Source: Croceibacter atlanticus HTCC2559 (lineage in GTDB: Bacteria > Bacteroidota > Bacteroidia > Flavobacteriales > Flavobacteriaceae). Taken from it: a stretch of 64,000 bases of DNA. Both the position numbers and the translations under genes were made by a program. Each line of letters starts with the position of its first letter. The stretch's first letter is position 1. The stretch covers positions 310,001 to 374,000 of the forward strand of contig NC_014230.1 of the NCBI RefSeq assembly GCF_000196315.1. Direction: 5' to 3'. Shown piece by piece: positions 1-9,447 of the stretch. Below the pieces are notes generated by a model. It was given only the letters and a program-made list of their open reading frames with translations, had not been told where the DNA came from and ran no database searches.

Positions 1-271
1 CTGTTACTGTAATAAATTTGGTGATTTTACTATACCCTAAAAATGAAACGTTAAGAGTATAGGTTCCATCTGCAATGTTTACAATTTCATAGTTTCCATC
101 AAAATCTGATACAGCTCCACTTGTAGTATCTTTTAAAACTAGGTTTACGCCAGGTAATGGCATACCATTTTCGTCTTTTACCTTTCCTTTTATAGTCGAC
201 TGTGCAACTATTTCATTTGCTCCCAAACATAAAAGCAAAAGAAAAACTAAATTTTTAAATCTTAAATTCAT
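1..271 (-). CDS. SusC/RagA-family TonB-dependent receptor, N-terminal fragment
   Basis: Only the first 90 or so codons lie in the window; the gene runs off the left edge. The start is the ATG at 271-269. It is followed by a signal peptide (basic start, FLLLLCLG core, cleavage probably after VAQ) and then a carboxypeptidase-regulatory-like beta domain with the usual SusC opening (STIKGKVKDENGMPLPGVNL, then GAVSDFDGNYEI and YTLNVSFLGY). Such proteins are outer-membrane channels that import oligosaccharides with a SusD lipoprotein. The gene is divergent from a LacI-family regulator, as in flavobacterial maltose/glucan utilisation loci. The substrate is inferred from context only, because the barrel and any SusD lie outside the window. 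Confidence 0.85.
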   Translation of the reverse strand, partial: MNLRFKNLVFLLLLCLGANEIVAQSTIKGKVKDENGMPLPGVNLVLKDTTSGAVSDFDGNYEIVNIADGTYTLNVSFLGYSKITKFITVT

Positions 272-333
272 CGTGGTTGGATTTATTAATAATTCATTTT
301 AAGCGTTATTATTTTATGAATATATAAATTGAA

Positions 334-365
334 GAAAGTTAATAGTTAAAATTTTAACACCGAAA
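334..365 (-). promoter_or_regulatory. Probable promoter of the SusC-type gene
   Basis: On the minus strand a TTTCG element (365-361) is followed after 19 bases by TAACTTTC (341-334). This fits the Bacteroidota promoter pattern TTTG-N19-TAnnTTTG with mismatches. The upstream element lies inside the left LacI-type operator, so a bound regulator would touch the promoter directly. Seen by eye only. Confidence 0.45.
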
Positions 366-394
366 ACGTTTTCGATTCTTCGAAAACGTTTTCG
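361..394. promoter_or_regulatory. Twin LacI-family operators
   Basis: Two identical perfect 14-bp palindromes, CGAAAACGTTTTCG, lie at 361-374 and 381-394. Their centres are 20 bp apart, about two helical turns, so two dimers would sit on the same DNA face. The central CG with flanking A and T tracts is typical of LacI/GalR operators. They sit between the SusC-type gene and the lacI-type gene, so the adjacent regulator is the obvious candidate to bind them and control both directions. Confidence 0.8.
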
Positions 395-451
395 TTTTCT
401 TTGCAATGTATAATTAGTGGAGTATATTGGTACTATAATTGAATTTAAAAG

Positions 452-1477
452 ATGCCTGTTACTTTAAAAGATATTGCTGAAAAACTAAACATTTCAATAA
501 CAACAGTTTCTAAAGCATTAAAGGATTATCCGGACGTAAGTAAAAAAACTAAACGACTTGTAAAAGAGACTGCTAGTTTATTAAACTATAAACCAAATTC
601 ATTTGCTGTAAACCTTAGAACAAAGGAGTCTAAGACTATTGGCCTAATTATCCCTGAAATTGTACATCACTTTTTTTCAAGCGTTATAAATGGTATTATT
701 AATCAGGCTGAAAAAAAAGGCTATTTGGTAATCATACTACAATCCAACGAGTCTTATGAATTAGAAAAAAAACAAATAGATTTATTGCTTGCAAAACGCG
801 TAGATGGGATACTTATTTCTCTAGCGAATGAGTCGACAGATTATTCTCACTTAAATGAAATACTTAACCAAAATGTTCCGTTGGTTATGTTTGATAAGAT
901 TGCCAAATTAGTGAATTGCTCTAAAGTGATTATTAATGATCGACAAGCTGCAGCAATTGCTACTCAACATTTAATAGATATTGGCTGTAAACATATTGCT
1001 CACTTTAGAGGACCATTATTACCACAAAACTCTATAGACAGGTTTTTAGGTTATAAAAAGACATTATTAGATAATAACCTAAAGTATGACTCATCACTAG
1101 TTTATATTAGTGATGATATGAGTTTTGAAAATGGTAAAACTAATATTTCAAAAATGCTTTCGGAACACGAGCATGTAGATGGCATATTTATTAATACAGA
1201 TTTAGTTGCTGTAGGAGCCATAGCTGAGCTTAATAACCGAGGTATAAAAGTTCCTGAAGATATTGCAATTGTAGGATTTAGTAACTGGTTTATGTCTTCT
1301 GTAATCTCTCCAAAACTTACTACAATTAATCAACCAGGTTTCGATATGGGGAAACAATCCTTTAAACTTCTTTACAAAGAAATAAAGGCGTCTAAGAAAA
1401 ATAACCCTTTAGTTCCTAAAACTGTAGTATTAGATACAGATTTGATTATTAGAGAAACTACAAGTTCTACACGTTAA
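452..1477 (+). CDS. LacI/GalR-family transcriptional regulator
   Basis: A sugar-responsive DNA-binding regulator of 341 residues, the normal length for the family. Residues 1-50 form the LacI helix-turn-helix and hinge ([20 protein letters not shown], then [13 protein letters not shown]). The rest is a periplasmic-binding-protein-like effector domain, with [20 protein letters not shown] near residue 62, [10 protein letters not shown] near 115 and [13 protein letters not shown] near 268. It is divergent from a SusC-type receptor, with two palindromic operators between them, so it probably controls that polysaccharide locus and itself. No strong Shine-Dalgarno is visible, which is usual in Bacteroidota. 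The last four bases overlap the convergent queG. The ligand is not determinable here. Confidence 0.93.
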   Translation: MPVTLKDIAEKLNISITTVSKALKDYPDVSKKTKRLVKETASLLNYKPNSFAVNLRTKESKTIGLIIPEIVHHFFSSVINGIINQAEKKGYLVIILQSNESYELEKKQIDLLLAKRVDGILISLANESTDYSHLNEILNQNVPLVMFDKIAKLVNCSKVIINDRQAAAIATQHLIDIGCKHIAHFRGPLLPQNSIDRFLGYKKTLLDNNLKYDSSLVYISDDMSFENGKTNISKMLSEHEHVDGIFINTDLVAVGAIAELNNRGIKVPEDIAIVGFSNWFMSSVISPKLTTINQPGFDMGKQSFKLLYKEIKASKKNNPLVPKTVVLDTDLIIRETTSSTR

Positions 1478-2403
1478 TCTTCCGAATTTAAAAAATTAAT
1501 ATTCCGTTTTAGCCCTGTAAACTTAGTTCGTTTTACTGCAGATTTCTTGAAAATCTCTGCAAACACTTCTTTTGTTAATTCTTGCCACTCACTCTTAGAT
1601 TTAGTGAGCAACTCTGGATGTGGATTAAATAATGGTTCATTATGGGGTTTGCTAAACCTATTCCAAGGGCATACATCTTGACATACATCGCAACCAAACA
1701 TCCAATCGTCCATTTGGTTTGAAAACCCATTAGGTATTTCGTTCTTAAGCTCAATAGTTAAATATGAAATACATTTGCTGCCATCTACTTTATAAGGTTC
1801 TATAATTGCCTGTGTTGGACAAGCATCTATACAAGCCGTACACGTACCACAATGGTCTGTAACTGGCGTATCATAATCTAGCTCTAAATCTATAATTAAC
1901 TCAGCTATAAAGTAAAAAGATCCTGCCTGTTTAGATAATAAGTTACTATGCTTACCAATCCAGCCCAAGCCGCTTTTTGCAGCCCAAGCTTTATCAAGAA
2001 CTGGAGCAGAATCTACAAAAGCACGACCGTGAACATCTCCTATTTCTTCCTGAATGCTATGTAATAATGTTTTTAGTTTATCTTTTATGACAAAATGATA
2101 GTCTGTACCGTAAGCATATTTTGAGATCTTATAAGATTCTTTTGTTTGAGTTTCTGAAGGATAATAATTTAATAGTAGAGACACAACGCTTTTTGAGCCT
2201 TCAACTAGTTTAGTAGGGTCAAGGCGTTTATCAAAATAATTCTCCATATACTGCATCTCACCATGTCTATTTTTAGACAGCCACTCTTCTAATCTTGGCG
2301 CTTCTGCTTCGAGAAATTCTGCTTTAGAAATTCCACAAGACATAAACCCTAATCTCTTGGCTTCATTTTTTATAAATGCAGAATATTGAGCTTTAGTATT
2401 CAA
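1474..2403 (-). CDS. queG: Epoxyqueuosine reductase QueG
   Basis: Catalyses the last step of queuosine synthesis, reduction of epoxyqueuosine to queuosine in the wobble position of GUN tRNAs, using cobalamin and two 4Fe-4S clusters. The 309 residues contain the cobalamin/active-site region [20 protein letters not shown] near residue 125. Two ferredoxin-type cysteine groups follow: [16 protein letters not shown] near residue 184 and [13 protein letters not shown] near residue 236. Full length with both clusters intact. It is the third gene of the leftward ruvB operon, two bases after the small upstream gene, and ends four bases inside the convergent lacI-type gene. No terminator is visible between them. 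Confidence 0.96.
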   Translation of the reverse strand: MNTKAQYSAFIKNEAKRLGFMSCGISKAEFLEAEAPRLEEWLSKNRHGEMQYMENYFDKRLDPTKLVEGSKSVVSLLLNYYPSETQTKESYKISKYAYGTDYHFVIKDKLKTLLHSIQEEIGDVHGRAFVDSAPVLDKAWAAKSGLGWIGKHSNLLSKQAGSFYFIAELIIDLELDYDTPVTDHCGTCTACIDACPTQAIIEPYKVDGSKCISYLTIELKNEIPNGFSNQMDDWMFGCDVCQDVCPWNRFSKPHNEPLFNPHPELLTKSKSEWQELTKEVFAEIFKKSAVKRTKFTGLKRNINFLNSED

Positions 2404-2405
2404 AA

Positions 2406-2657
2406 TTAAAAATCTTGTTTATGGTTTAGAAAATTCAATACCTTCTGTTTAGGCATTTCACAAGGCTTGAGTATATAGTTAGAGTTTAAAGAATAAATGT
2501 TTGCACTTATTACATCTGTACCGCCTAATTCTTCAGCAAATATTTTAATACTATCACCAGTATTATATGTGGTTTTAATTAAGCTATAGGTTTGTGACTT
2601 GTAAACGGTTTTGGAAAAGCCTTTGGGAATACTATCAATTAGTTGCTTTAATTGCAT
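2406..2657 (-). CDS. Small conserved-looking protein of unknown function
   Basis: An 83-residue soluble protein with no signal peptide or membrane segment. It opens [19 protein letters not shown] and has a short central GGTD motif and a C-terminal [12 protein letters not shown] do not recognise a catalytic motif. Its start codon shares one base with the ruvB stop (TAATG), so translation is very likely coupled. Its stop lies two bases before queG. This tight position between two housekeeping genes supports a real gene, but its role is unknown; a link to queuosine or DNA repair is only guilt by association. Confidence 0.75.
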   Translation of the reverse strand: MQLKQLIDSIPKGFSKTVYKSQTYSLIKTTYNTGDSIKIFAEELGGTDVISANIYSLNSNYILKPCEMPKQKVLNFLNHKQDF

Positions 2658-3679
2658 TAAAATAAACCTCCTTGCACACTTCCCTTTATTTTCCCTAAAT
2701 GCTTATAAGCGGCTTCTGTAACTTCTCTACCTCTAGGTGTTCTCATTATAAAGCCTTGTTGTATAAGAAATGGCTCGTACACCTCTTCTATAGTTTCTGC
2801 ACTTTCAGAAACTGCTGTGGCTAATGTCGTAATACCTACAGGACCACCTTTAAATTTCTCGATAATTGTACTTAAGATTCTATTATCCATTTCATCTAAA
2901 CCATTAGCATCAACATTTAATGCTTTAAGACCAAATTTAGAGATAGACATATCTATCCTACCATTACCTTTTATTTGTGCAAAATCTCTCACACGTCTCA
3001 AAAGGGCGTTTGCTATACGTGGCGTTCCTCTACTTCGTCCTGCAATTTCTATAGCAGCTTCAAGATCTATTGGTACATTTAAAATACTAGAACTACGCTC
3101 TACAATTGTACTTAATAATTCTGTTGAATAATATTGAAGTCTACTAGATATTCCAAACCTAGCACGCATTGGTGCTGTTAATAAACCTGAGCGGGTTGTT
3201 GCGCCTATTAGCGTAAATGGGTTTAGATTTATTTGAACCGATCTTGCATTTGGACCGGTTTCAATCATAATATCAATTTTATAGTCTTCCATCGCAGAAT
3301 AAAGGTATTCTTCGATAACAGGACTTAGTCTATGTATTTCATCTATAAATAAAACATCCCTAGGTTCAAGGTTAGTTAACAAACCTGCTAAGTCTCCAGG
3401 CTTATCTAATACTGGTCCAGAAGTAACCTTTATCCCTACATTTAATTCGTTTGCAAGAATATGAGCCAATGTTGTTTTACCTAAACCTGGAGGACCATGG
3501 AACAATGTATGGTCTAAAGCCTCATTTCTTTGATTTGCTGCTTCAACAAATATCTTCAAGTTTTCTAATACTTGATCTTGTCCAGCAAAATCTGAAAAGC
3601 TTAGCGGTCGTAATGCACGCTCTATATCAAATTCTTCTTTACTGAAAGATTCACCTGAAGGATCTAAATTTTCATTCAT
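2657..3679 (-). CDS. ruvB: Holliday junction branch migration helicase RuvB
   Basis: The AAA+ hexameric motor of the RuvAB complex, which drives branch migration of Holliday junctions in recombinational repair. Walker [10 protein letters not shown], Walker [10 protein letters not shown], sensor GATTRSGLL and the C-terminal winged-helix region (GPVGITTLA, then [14 protein letters not shown]) are all present. I start it at the ATG at 3679 ([14 protein letters not shown]), giving 340 residues, the family's usual size. The in-frame ATG at 3694 would add five residues and falls on top of a promoter-like element. It is first gene of the ruvB-small gene-queG operon. Confidence 0.95.
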   Translation of the reverse strand: MNENLDPSGESFSKEEFDIERALRPLSFSDFAGQDQVLENLKIFVEAANQRNEALDHTLFHGPPGLGKTTLAHILANELNVGIKVTSGPVLDKPGDLAGLLTNLEPRDVLFIDEIHRLSPVIEEYLYSAMEDYKIDIMIETGPNARSVQINLNPFTLIGATTRSGLLTAPMRARFGISSRLQYYSTELLSTIVERSSSILNVPIDLEAAIEIAGRSRGTPRIANALLRRVRDFAQIKGNGRIDMSISKFGLKALNVDANGLDEMDNRILSTIIEKFKGGPVGITTLATAVSESAETIEEVYEPFLIQQGFIMRTPRGREVTEAAYKHLGKIKGSVQGGLF

Positions 3680-3683
3680 TACA

Positions 3684-3691
3684 CAAAGATA
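3684..3691 (-). promoter_or_regulatory. Putative -7 element of ruvB
   Basis: On the minus strand TATCTTTG matches TAnnTTTG exactly and ends only four bases before the ATG at 3679. If used, the transcript would have almost no leader. No good TTG element is visible at the expected distance upstream, so the call is tentative. Confidence 0.4.
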
Positions 3692-3815
3692 CAAATCGTT
3701 TTTAAGTGATTATATGTTTATGATAAATAGCATTAACTATATATTATGTAAGCTTTACAAATGCTTTAAGACCTAATTTAATTATAGACTTATATATTTA
3801 AATAAAAATTAAATT

Positions 3816-4322
3816 ATGAAACCAACAGAAAAAGCACCTAACCTGTCATTACCATTAGTAAATGATACAGAATGGGAGTTATACAGCCAGAATCCAGAGC
3901 ATTTTACACTTTTAGTATTTTATAGAGGCTTACATTGTCCTGTATGTAAAAAACAACTTGAGGAATTATCGTCTAAGTTAGAAGATTTTAAAAATGAAGG
4001 CGTAAATGTAGTAGCAATCTCTATGGATACTGAAAAGAGAGCGAAGCTTTCTCAAGAAAAATGGGACACTGGTAATTTACCAATTGCATATGGTCTTAGT
4101 GAAGAAGATGCTAAAACTTGGGGACTTTATTTTTCAAAAGCAATATCAGATAGTGAACCAGAATTATTTTCTGAACCTGGATTGTTTTTAATTAAAAATG
4201 ATCATTCTTTATACTTTTCATCTATACAAACTATGCCGTTTGCAAGACCTAAAGTTGAAGATTTAATTAAAGCATTTCAATTTATTAAGGATAAAGATTA
4301 TCCTGCAAGAGGGAAAGCATAA
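3816..4322 (+). CDS. Peroxiredoxin-like AhpC/TSA-family protein
   Basis: A 168-residue thioredoxin-fold protein of the AhpC/TSA type, likely a thiol peroxidase or disulfide reductase in the cytoplasm (no signal peptide). The active-site segment is FYRGLHCPVCKKQLEEL near residues 42-58, with a CxxC pair instead of the single peroxidatic cysteine of classical peroxiredoxins. Other family marks are an N-terminal AP.LSLPLVN strand, VVAISMDTEKRA near 67 and PGLFLIKNDHSLYF near 127. It stands alone and ends at a strong bidirectional terminator shared with the convergent oxidase operon. The substrate is not predictable. Confidence 0.8.
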   Translation: MKPTEKAPNLSLPLVNDTEWELYSQNPEHFTLLVFYRGLHCPVCKKQLEELSSKLEDFKNEGVNVVAISMDTEKRAKLSQEKWDTGNLPIAYGLSEEDAKTWGLYFSKAISDSEPELFSEPGLFLIKNDHSLYFSSIQTMPFARPKVEDLIKAFQFIKDKDYPARGKA

Positions 4323-4340
4323 TTACATACACTTAAATTA

Positions 4341-4374
4341 AAAAAGCCTATCAATTAATTGATAGGCTTTTTTT
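4341..4374. terminator. Bidirectional terminator
   Basis: A perfect stem (GCCTATCAATT and its complement, 4346-4367) is flanked by an A run on the left and a T run on the right. It can end transcripts both from the peroxiredoxin-like gene (+) and from the act/cta operon (-). Confidence 0.9.
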
Positions 4375-4394
4375 ATGAGTAATTAGAAAACTAA

Positions 4395-6221
4395 TTAATG
4401 ATTCATTTCCTCTTCGTTTTCTTGCATAGGAATATGTTGTCCTACCCAATCTTGACCTGGAATAACATAGTCTGTTTCATCTTCATTTAACTTAGAGTAG
4501 TCATAAGGCCAACGGTAAACGTGTGGTATTTGACCAGACCAGTTTCCGTGAACATGTTTCTGATCTGCTGTCCACTCAAGAGTATTAGATTTCCAAGGGT
4601 TTTGAGAACCAACTTTTCCGTAGAAAATTGAGTGTACAAAGTTGTAAATGAATACTAACTGTACTGAAGCAGTAATAATTGCAAAAATAGTAATAGCAAC
4701 ATTTACATCTGTTAAATCATCAAAATAAGGGAATGCTGTGTTAGTATAGTAACGTCTTGGTAAACCTGCCATACCTATGAAGTGCATAGGGAAGAAAATT
4801 CCATAAGCTCCTATAGCTGTTACCCAAAAGTGAACGTAACCAAGATTCTTGTTCATCATACGACCTTGGAACATTTTTGGGAACCAATGGTAAACACCAG
4901 CAAATAAACCATACAAAGCAGAAATACCCATTACTAAGTGAAAGTGAGCTACTACAAAATAAGTATCGTGAACGTTAATATCTAGAGTACTGTCTCCTAA
5001 GATGATACCTGTTAAACCACCTGAAATGAAAGTAGATACTAAACCTATTGAGAATAACATACCAGGATTCATCTGTAAGTTACCTTTCCAAAGAGTTGTA
5101 ATATAGTTGAAAGATTTTACTGCAGATGGTATTGCAATTAATAATGTAGTAAATGTAAATACAGAACCTAAGAACGGATTCATTCCTGAAATAAACATAT
5201 GGTGACCCCATACAATTGTAGACAAGAAAGCAATTGCTAATATAGAAGCAACCATAGCTCTATAACCAAAAATAGGTTTACGAGAATTTGTTGCAATAAT
5301 TTCTGAAGTGATTCCTAAAGCAGGAAGTAGAACTATATATACTTCTGGGTGACCTAAGAACCAAAATAAGTGTTCAAATAAAACTGGAGATCCTCCTTGG
5401 TGTTGTAAAACTTCACCTGCAATATAAATATCACTTAAGAAGAAAGATGTCCCAAAGCTTCTATCCATAATTAACATTAATGCAGCAGAAAGTAATACTG
5501 GGAAAGAAACTACACCAATAATTGCTGTTACAAAAAATGCCCATATAGTTAAAGGAAGGCGTGTCATAGACATACCTTTAGTACGTAAGTTTATTACAGT
5601 TACAATATAATTTAGAGAACCTAATAAAGACGACGCAATAAATACCGCCATAGAGCTTAACCATAATGTCATACCTGTACCAGAACCTGGAATTGCCTGA
5701 GGTAATGCACTTAATGGAGGATAAATTGTCCAACCAGCAGATGCAGGTCCAGATTCAACAAAAAGAGAACATAACATGATTACACTTGAAATAAAGAATA
5801 ACCAATAAGAAACCATATTAAGGAATCCTGAAGCCATGTCTCGTGCTCCAATTTGAAGTGGAATTAATAGGTTTGAGAATGTACCACTTAAACCAGCAGT
5901 TAATACAAAGAATACCATTATGGTACCGTGAATAGTTACTAATGCTAAATAAACACCAGGATCCATAACACCACCTTCTGCCCATTTTCCTAAAAAGAAT
6001 TCGAAAACCCAGAATGATTCTTCTGGCCAAGCTAACTGTAAACGGAATAGGATTGACATACCTATTCCTATAGCACCCATAATAAGACCTGTAATAAGAT
6101 ATTGCTTAGCAATCATCTTATGATCTTGACTAAAGATGTACTTGGTTATAAATGTTTCTTTGTGATGATGCCCGTGATCGTCATGTGAGTGATCATCGTG
6201 TGCTACTGCTACTGCTGACAT
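4395..6221 (-). CDS. ctaD: Cytochrome c oxidase subunit I
   Basis: The catalytic heme-copper subunit that reduces oxygen and pumps protons. At 608 residues it has about 12 membrane spans. Visible marks are the low-spin heme ligand region VTIHGTIMVFF near residue 98, the CuB/crosslink segment GHPEVYIVLLPALG near 290, the HH pair in WGHHMFISGM, and the late histidines VVAHFHLVMG near 427. The N-terminus carries a histidine/aspartate-rich tail (AHDDHSHDDHGHHHKE). It is the last gene of the operon, 26 bases after ctaC. No subunit III gene follows; the operon ends at the terminator at 4341-4374. Confidence 0.96.
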   Translation of the reverse strand: MSAVAVAHDDHSHDDHGHHHKETFITKYIFSQDHKMIAKQYLITGLIMGAIGIGMSILFRLQLAWPEESFWVFEFFLGKWAEGGVMDPGVYLALVTIHGTIMVFFVLTAGLSGTFSNLLIPLQIGARDMASGFLNMVSYWLFFISSVIMLCSLFVESGPASAGWTIYPPLSALPQAIPGSGTGMTLWLSSMAVFIASSLLGSLNYIVTVINLRTKGMSMTRLPLTIWAFFVTAIIGVVSFPVLLSAALMLIMDRSFGTSFFLSDIYIAGEVLQHQGGSPVLFEHLFWFLGHPEVYIVLLPALGITSEIIATNSRKPIFGYRAMVASILAIAFLSTIVWGHHMFISGMNPFLGSVFTFTTLLIAIPSAVKSFNYITTLWKGNLQMNPGMLFSIGLVSTFISGGLTGIILGDSTLDINVHDTYFVVAHFHLVMGISALYGLFAGVYHWFPKMFQGRMMNKNLGYVHFWVTAIGAYGIFFPMHFIGMAGLPRRYYTNTAFPYFDDLTDVNVAITIFAIITASVQLVFIYNFVHSIFYGKVGSQNPWKSNTLEWTADQKHVHGNWSGQIPHVYRWPYDYSKLNEDETDYVIPGQDWVGQHIPMQENEEEMNH

Positions 6222-6247
6222 ATCTTAATCTTGTTTATTGTAATATA

Positions 6248-7327
6248 TTAGTTACTAGCTTGAGCTGAAAGTTCTTCGCTAAGTGTTTTTTGTTCTGCCA
6301 TCCAAGCGTTGAAATCTTCTTCAGACTCAACAACAATTTTCATCTGCATGTTGTAATGAGATTTTCCGCAAATCTTATTACATAAAAGATAGTATTCAAA
6401 TTCATAGCTATCTAAAGGTTCTTCACCTTTTGCAACTAGGTCTTTACTATTCTCTCTTCTTATTTCATTAATCTTACGAACCTTTTTAATCATAAATTCG
6501 CTTTCCTGAATATCTTCAGACGTTACAGTTGGTGTAAATCCAAACTGAGTAATCATTCCTGGCACAACATTCATCTGTGCTCTAAAGAAAGGCATATACG
6601 CTGAGTGTAATACGTCTTGAGACCTGAACTTAAATAAAACTGGTTTATTTACAGGTAAGTGTAATTCTGTAGTAATAACATCATCCTTACCATAGTTGTC
6701 ACTAGGATCTACACCTAATGCATTGATGCCTTCAATATATCTTACATTAGCTTTACCTAAAGTATTATCATCTCCAGAATAACGAGCTCTCCAAGCAAAT
6801 TGATAAGCATAAAGTTCAACCACCATAGTATCTTCAGTCTCTTCTACATTCATGATGTCACTCCAAGTAAACAAACCATAAAGGATAAGACCTGCTAATA
6901 CTACAACAGGAATAATAGTCCAGATAAATTCTAACTTGTCATTATCTGCATAAAAAAGAGCTCTTTGCCCTTTCTTACCAGCATATTTATTAGAAAAATA
7001 AAATAGTAAGAATTGTGTGATTACTTGCACAAACATAATAAGTGCTATAGTAATAAACATTAAAGTATCGTAATCTGCACCGTGTGCAGAAGAAGCTTCA
7101 GGCAAATAGAATTCACTATAATTCCAGAAACAATAAATACTAATTACATATAAGAATATCAAAAACATGATACTCAAATACCCATTTATTCTATTATCCT
7201 TATCATTAGCAACTTCTGAATCGTTTCCAACATTTTGGTTACCTTGAGACAGTTGAAATATCTTGGACATTTGCCAACCAGTAACTGCTAAAAGCGCTAA
7301 TACGATTATGGTTAAAAATACAGTCAT
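6248..7327 (-). CDS. ctaC: Cytochrome c oxidase subunit II
   Basis: Carries the CuA centre that accepts electrons from cytochrome c. Its 359 residues have an N-terminal span, two further spans near 50-72 and 88-112 plus one near 135-155, then a periplasmic cupredoxin domain. CuA ligands are the histidine in DVLHSAYMPFF and the cluster CNKICGKSHYNMQM near residue 313. The third position of that cluster, usually Glu, is Lys; that residue normally binds through its backbone carbonyl, so copper binding may be unaffected. Placed between actF and ctaD, which suggests a physical complex III-oxidase assembly. Confidence 0.93.
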   Translation of the reverse strand: MTVFLTIIVLALLAVTGWQMSKIFQLSQGNQNVGNDSEVANDKDNRINGYLSIMFLIFLYVISIYCFWNYSEFYLPEASSAHGADYDTLMFITIALIMFVQVITQFLLFYFSNKYAGKKGQRALFYADNDKLEFIWTIIPVVVLAGLILYGLFTWSDIMNVEETEDTMVVELYAYQFAWRARYSGDDNTLGKANVRYIEGINALGVDPSDNYGKDDVITTELHLPVNKPVLFKFRSQDVLHSAYMPFFRAQMNVVPGMITQFGFTPTVTSEDIQESEFMIKKVRKINEIRRENSKDLVAKGEEPLDSYEFEYYLLCNKICGKSHYNMQMKIVVESEEDFNAWMAEQKTLSEELSAQASN

Positions 7328-7361
7328 TTTATATATGATTCTTTAAATATCGTTCTGATTA

Positions 7362-8738
7362 TTAATAATGAAAGTGTTTACTTTCTTTTAAATATGGATT
7401 ACGTTTTGGTACTAACGGTACTTTTGTAAGTGCTGTAAATACAACTAATACAAAAAGACCTCCAAAGAATAGCACTGCACTAATTTCTGGGATACCAATA
7501 AACCAAGATCCTCCTACAGTTGCAGGCATTACCATATTAAAGATATCTATGTAGTGCCCAACAAGGATTGCTACACCTGCCATAACTACAAACCAATTAA
7601 CACGCTTATAATCACTGTTCATTAATACCAATATTGGAAAGATGAAGTTTAATACTAACATACCAAAGAATGGTAGGTTATAATCATCTATTCTAGTAAT
7701 AAAGTAAGTTACTTCTTCAGGAATGTTAGAGTACCAGATAAGCATAAATTGAGAGAACCATAAGTAAGTCCAGAATACACTTATACCAAACATGAATTTA
7801 GCTAAATCGTGTATATGGCTATTATTTACATATTCTAAATAACCTCTAGACTTAAGGTAAATTGTAACAAGTGCAATTACTGTAATACCAGAAACAAACA
7901 TACTTGCAAATACATACCATCCAAATAATGTAGAGAACCAGTGTGGATCAAAACTCATTATCCAATCCCAAGACATCATAGATTCAGTTACTATAAAGAA
8001 TACCAAGAAGCCTGCCGCTAAACGGAAACTCTTCTTATAATAAGAATTGTTATCAGATTCATCTTGTTTAAGAGAGTACTTACGTAATAAGTTTCTAAAT
8101 ACGTTCCAACCAATAATATAGATTGCTGCGCGAATTAAGAAAAAAGGAACATTTAAAAACCCAGCTTTACCTTGAATTAATTCATCATGTGCAACAACTT
8201 CTGGATCCATCCAAACAAATAAATGATTTAAATGGAAACCTGATAATAGTAACAATGCAAACATTATTAAACTACCTGGTAATAAATAGGCAGTAATACC
8301 TTCCATTACTCTAAATAATACTGGTGACCAACCTGCTTGCGCAGCAAATTGAATAGCATAAAATGCTAAAACACCTAAAGGAATCATAAAGAAAAAGAAT
8401 GCTGCAACATATACGGCAGCCCAAGGCTTATTTTGTAATTGATGAAATACATGCTCAGCGTGAGAAACTTCATGTGAATCTGCTTCATGATTGTCTCCTG
8501 TCGCGGTTTCGTTATGGGTTTGCTCCGAAGTATTTTGTGTAGTTTCTATGTCATGAGTTGTAGTTTCATGAGAAGCTTCTTCACCGTGACCACCACCATG
8601 GTGTGCTTCGGCTGCCATCATTTCTTCAACTTCTTCTAAAGTAGAAGGAGCGGCTATAAAGCCATAAATGAGACCAATGGCACCAACAATCATAAAGATT
8701 ATTGCAATTAACTTAAGTTTGCTTGATAAGGTGTACAT
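7362..8738 (-). CDS. actF: Alternative complex III subunit ActF
   Basis: Membrane subunit of the quinol:cytochrome c oxidoreductase, a 458-residue homologue of the C-terminal part of ActC/NrfD-type proteins, with about ten membrane spans (for example AAVYVAAFFFFMIPLGVLAF near 110 and LLPGSLIMFALLLLSGF near 152). Between the first span and the rest there is a polar insert (about residues 40-100) very rich in His, Glu and Thr, such as EAHHGGGHGEEASHETTTHD. Sits between actE and ctaC with short gaps (24 and 34 bases). Confidence 0.9.
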   Translation of the reverse strand: MYTLSSKLKLIAIIFMIVGAIGLIYGFIAAPSTLEEVEEMMAAEAHHGGGHGEEASHETTTHDIETTQNTSEQTHNETATGDNHEADSHEVSHAEHVFHQLQNKPWAAVYVAAFFFFMIPLGVLAFYAIQFAAQAGWSPVLFRVMEGITAYLLPGSLIMFALLLLSGFHLNHLFVWMDPEVVAHDELIQGKAGFLNVPFFLIRAAIYIIGWNVFRNLLRKYSLKQDESDNNSYYKKSFRLAAGFLVFFIVTESMMSWDWIMSFDPHWFSTLFGWYVFASMFVSGITVIALVTIYLKSRGYLEYVNNSHIHDLAKFMFGISVFWTYLWFSQFMLIWYSNIPEEVTYFITRIDDYNLPFFGMLVLNFIFPILVLMNSDYKRVNWFVVMAGVAILVGHYIDIFNMVMPATVGGSWFIGIPEISAVLFFGGLFVLVVFTALTKVPLVPKRNPYLKESKHFHY

Positions 8739-8762
8739 ACTATATCTGTAAATGCAGTTATG

Positions 8763-9443
8763 CTATTCTTGTTCCTCGTTTAATTCGTTTTCTGTTTCCA
8801 TTACAGAAACCTCTGTTGTCATTGATGTTTCATTAGTAGCTGTATTTTCTACTTGAGAATCATCATTTACAGTCTGTCTTTCTGGTTTTCCATCTAATGC
8901 ATCTTTAAGCTTCATTACATGATGAGCAATTTGCCAACGCTCTTCCTCACTAGTTTGAGCAGCATAAGATCCCATTGTATTAAGACCATAGTACATCACG
9001 TGATACACATCACCTTCTGTAATTGCACGGCCTTGATCATTATATGACGGAATACCTAATATTTTTTCACGTTTTGCTAAAGTACCTTTACCATCACCTT
9101 TATCACCGTGGCAAATAGCACAGTAAATTGTGTAAAGTTGTTTACCAGAAGATAAATTATCATCTGAATAAGCAATAGGGTTTTTTAAATTAGCCTTAGC
9201 ATTAGCTTTTCCTTCTGCAGAATCTTCATAATCATAAGGAGCCCAACCTCTTGGTACAGTTCCTTCTGCTGGAAGCTTTGCCTCTTGTTCGTTCTCAAAA
9301 ACATTATATGCACCATAAGCTTCATAACCTACTGGCTCATACATATTATCCATGTATTGATAGTTTGGTTTTTCTTTATCAAAACAAGAAGTTAATGATA
9401 TTGAAATTCCTAAAATCAAAACTATATTGAATATACTCTTCAT
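8763..9443 (-). CDS. actE: Alternative complex III monoheme cytochrome c lipoprotein ActE
   Basis: A periplasmic lipoprotein cytochrome c that passes electrons out of the quinol oxidase complex. I start it at the ATG at 9443, which gives a clean lipoprotein signal (MKSIFNIVLILGISISLTSC) and follows the actD stop by four bases; upstream in-frame starts at 9458 and 9470 would overlap actD. The single heme motif is CAICH near residue 118, followed by GDKGDGKG, with candidate Met ligands in MYYGLNTMGSY. The acidic C-terminal tail is low-complexity. This subunit is the likely exit to oxidase subunit II encoded downstream. Confidence 0.9.
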   Translation of the reverse strand: MKSIFNIVLILGISISLTSCFDKEKPNYQYMDNMYEPVGYEAYGAYNVFENEQEAKLPAEGTVPRGWAPYDYEDSAEGKANAKANLKNPIAYSDDNLSSGKQLYTIYCAICHGDKGDGKGTLAKREKILGIPSYNDQGRAITEGDVYHVMYYGLNTMGSYAAQTSEEERWQIAHHVMKLKDALDGKPERQTVNDDSQVENTATNETSMTTEVSVMETENELNEEQE

Positions 9444-9447
9444 TTGT

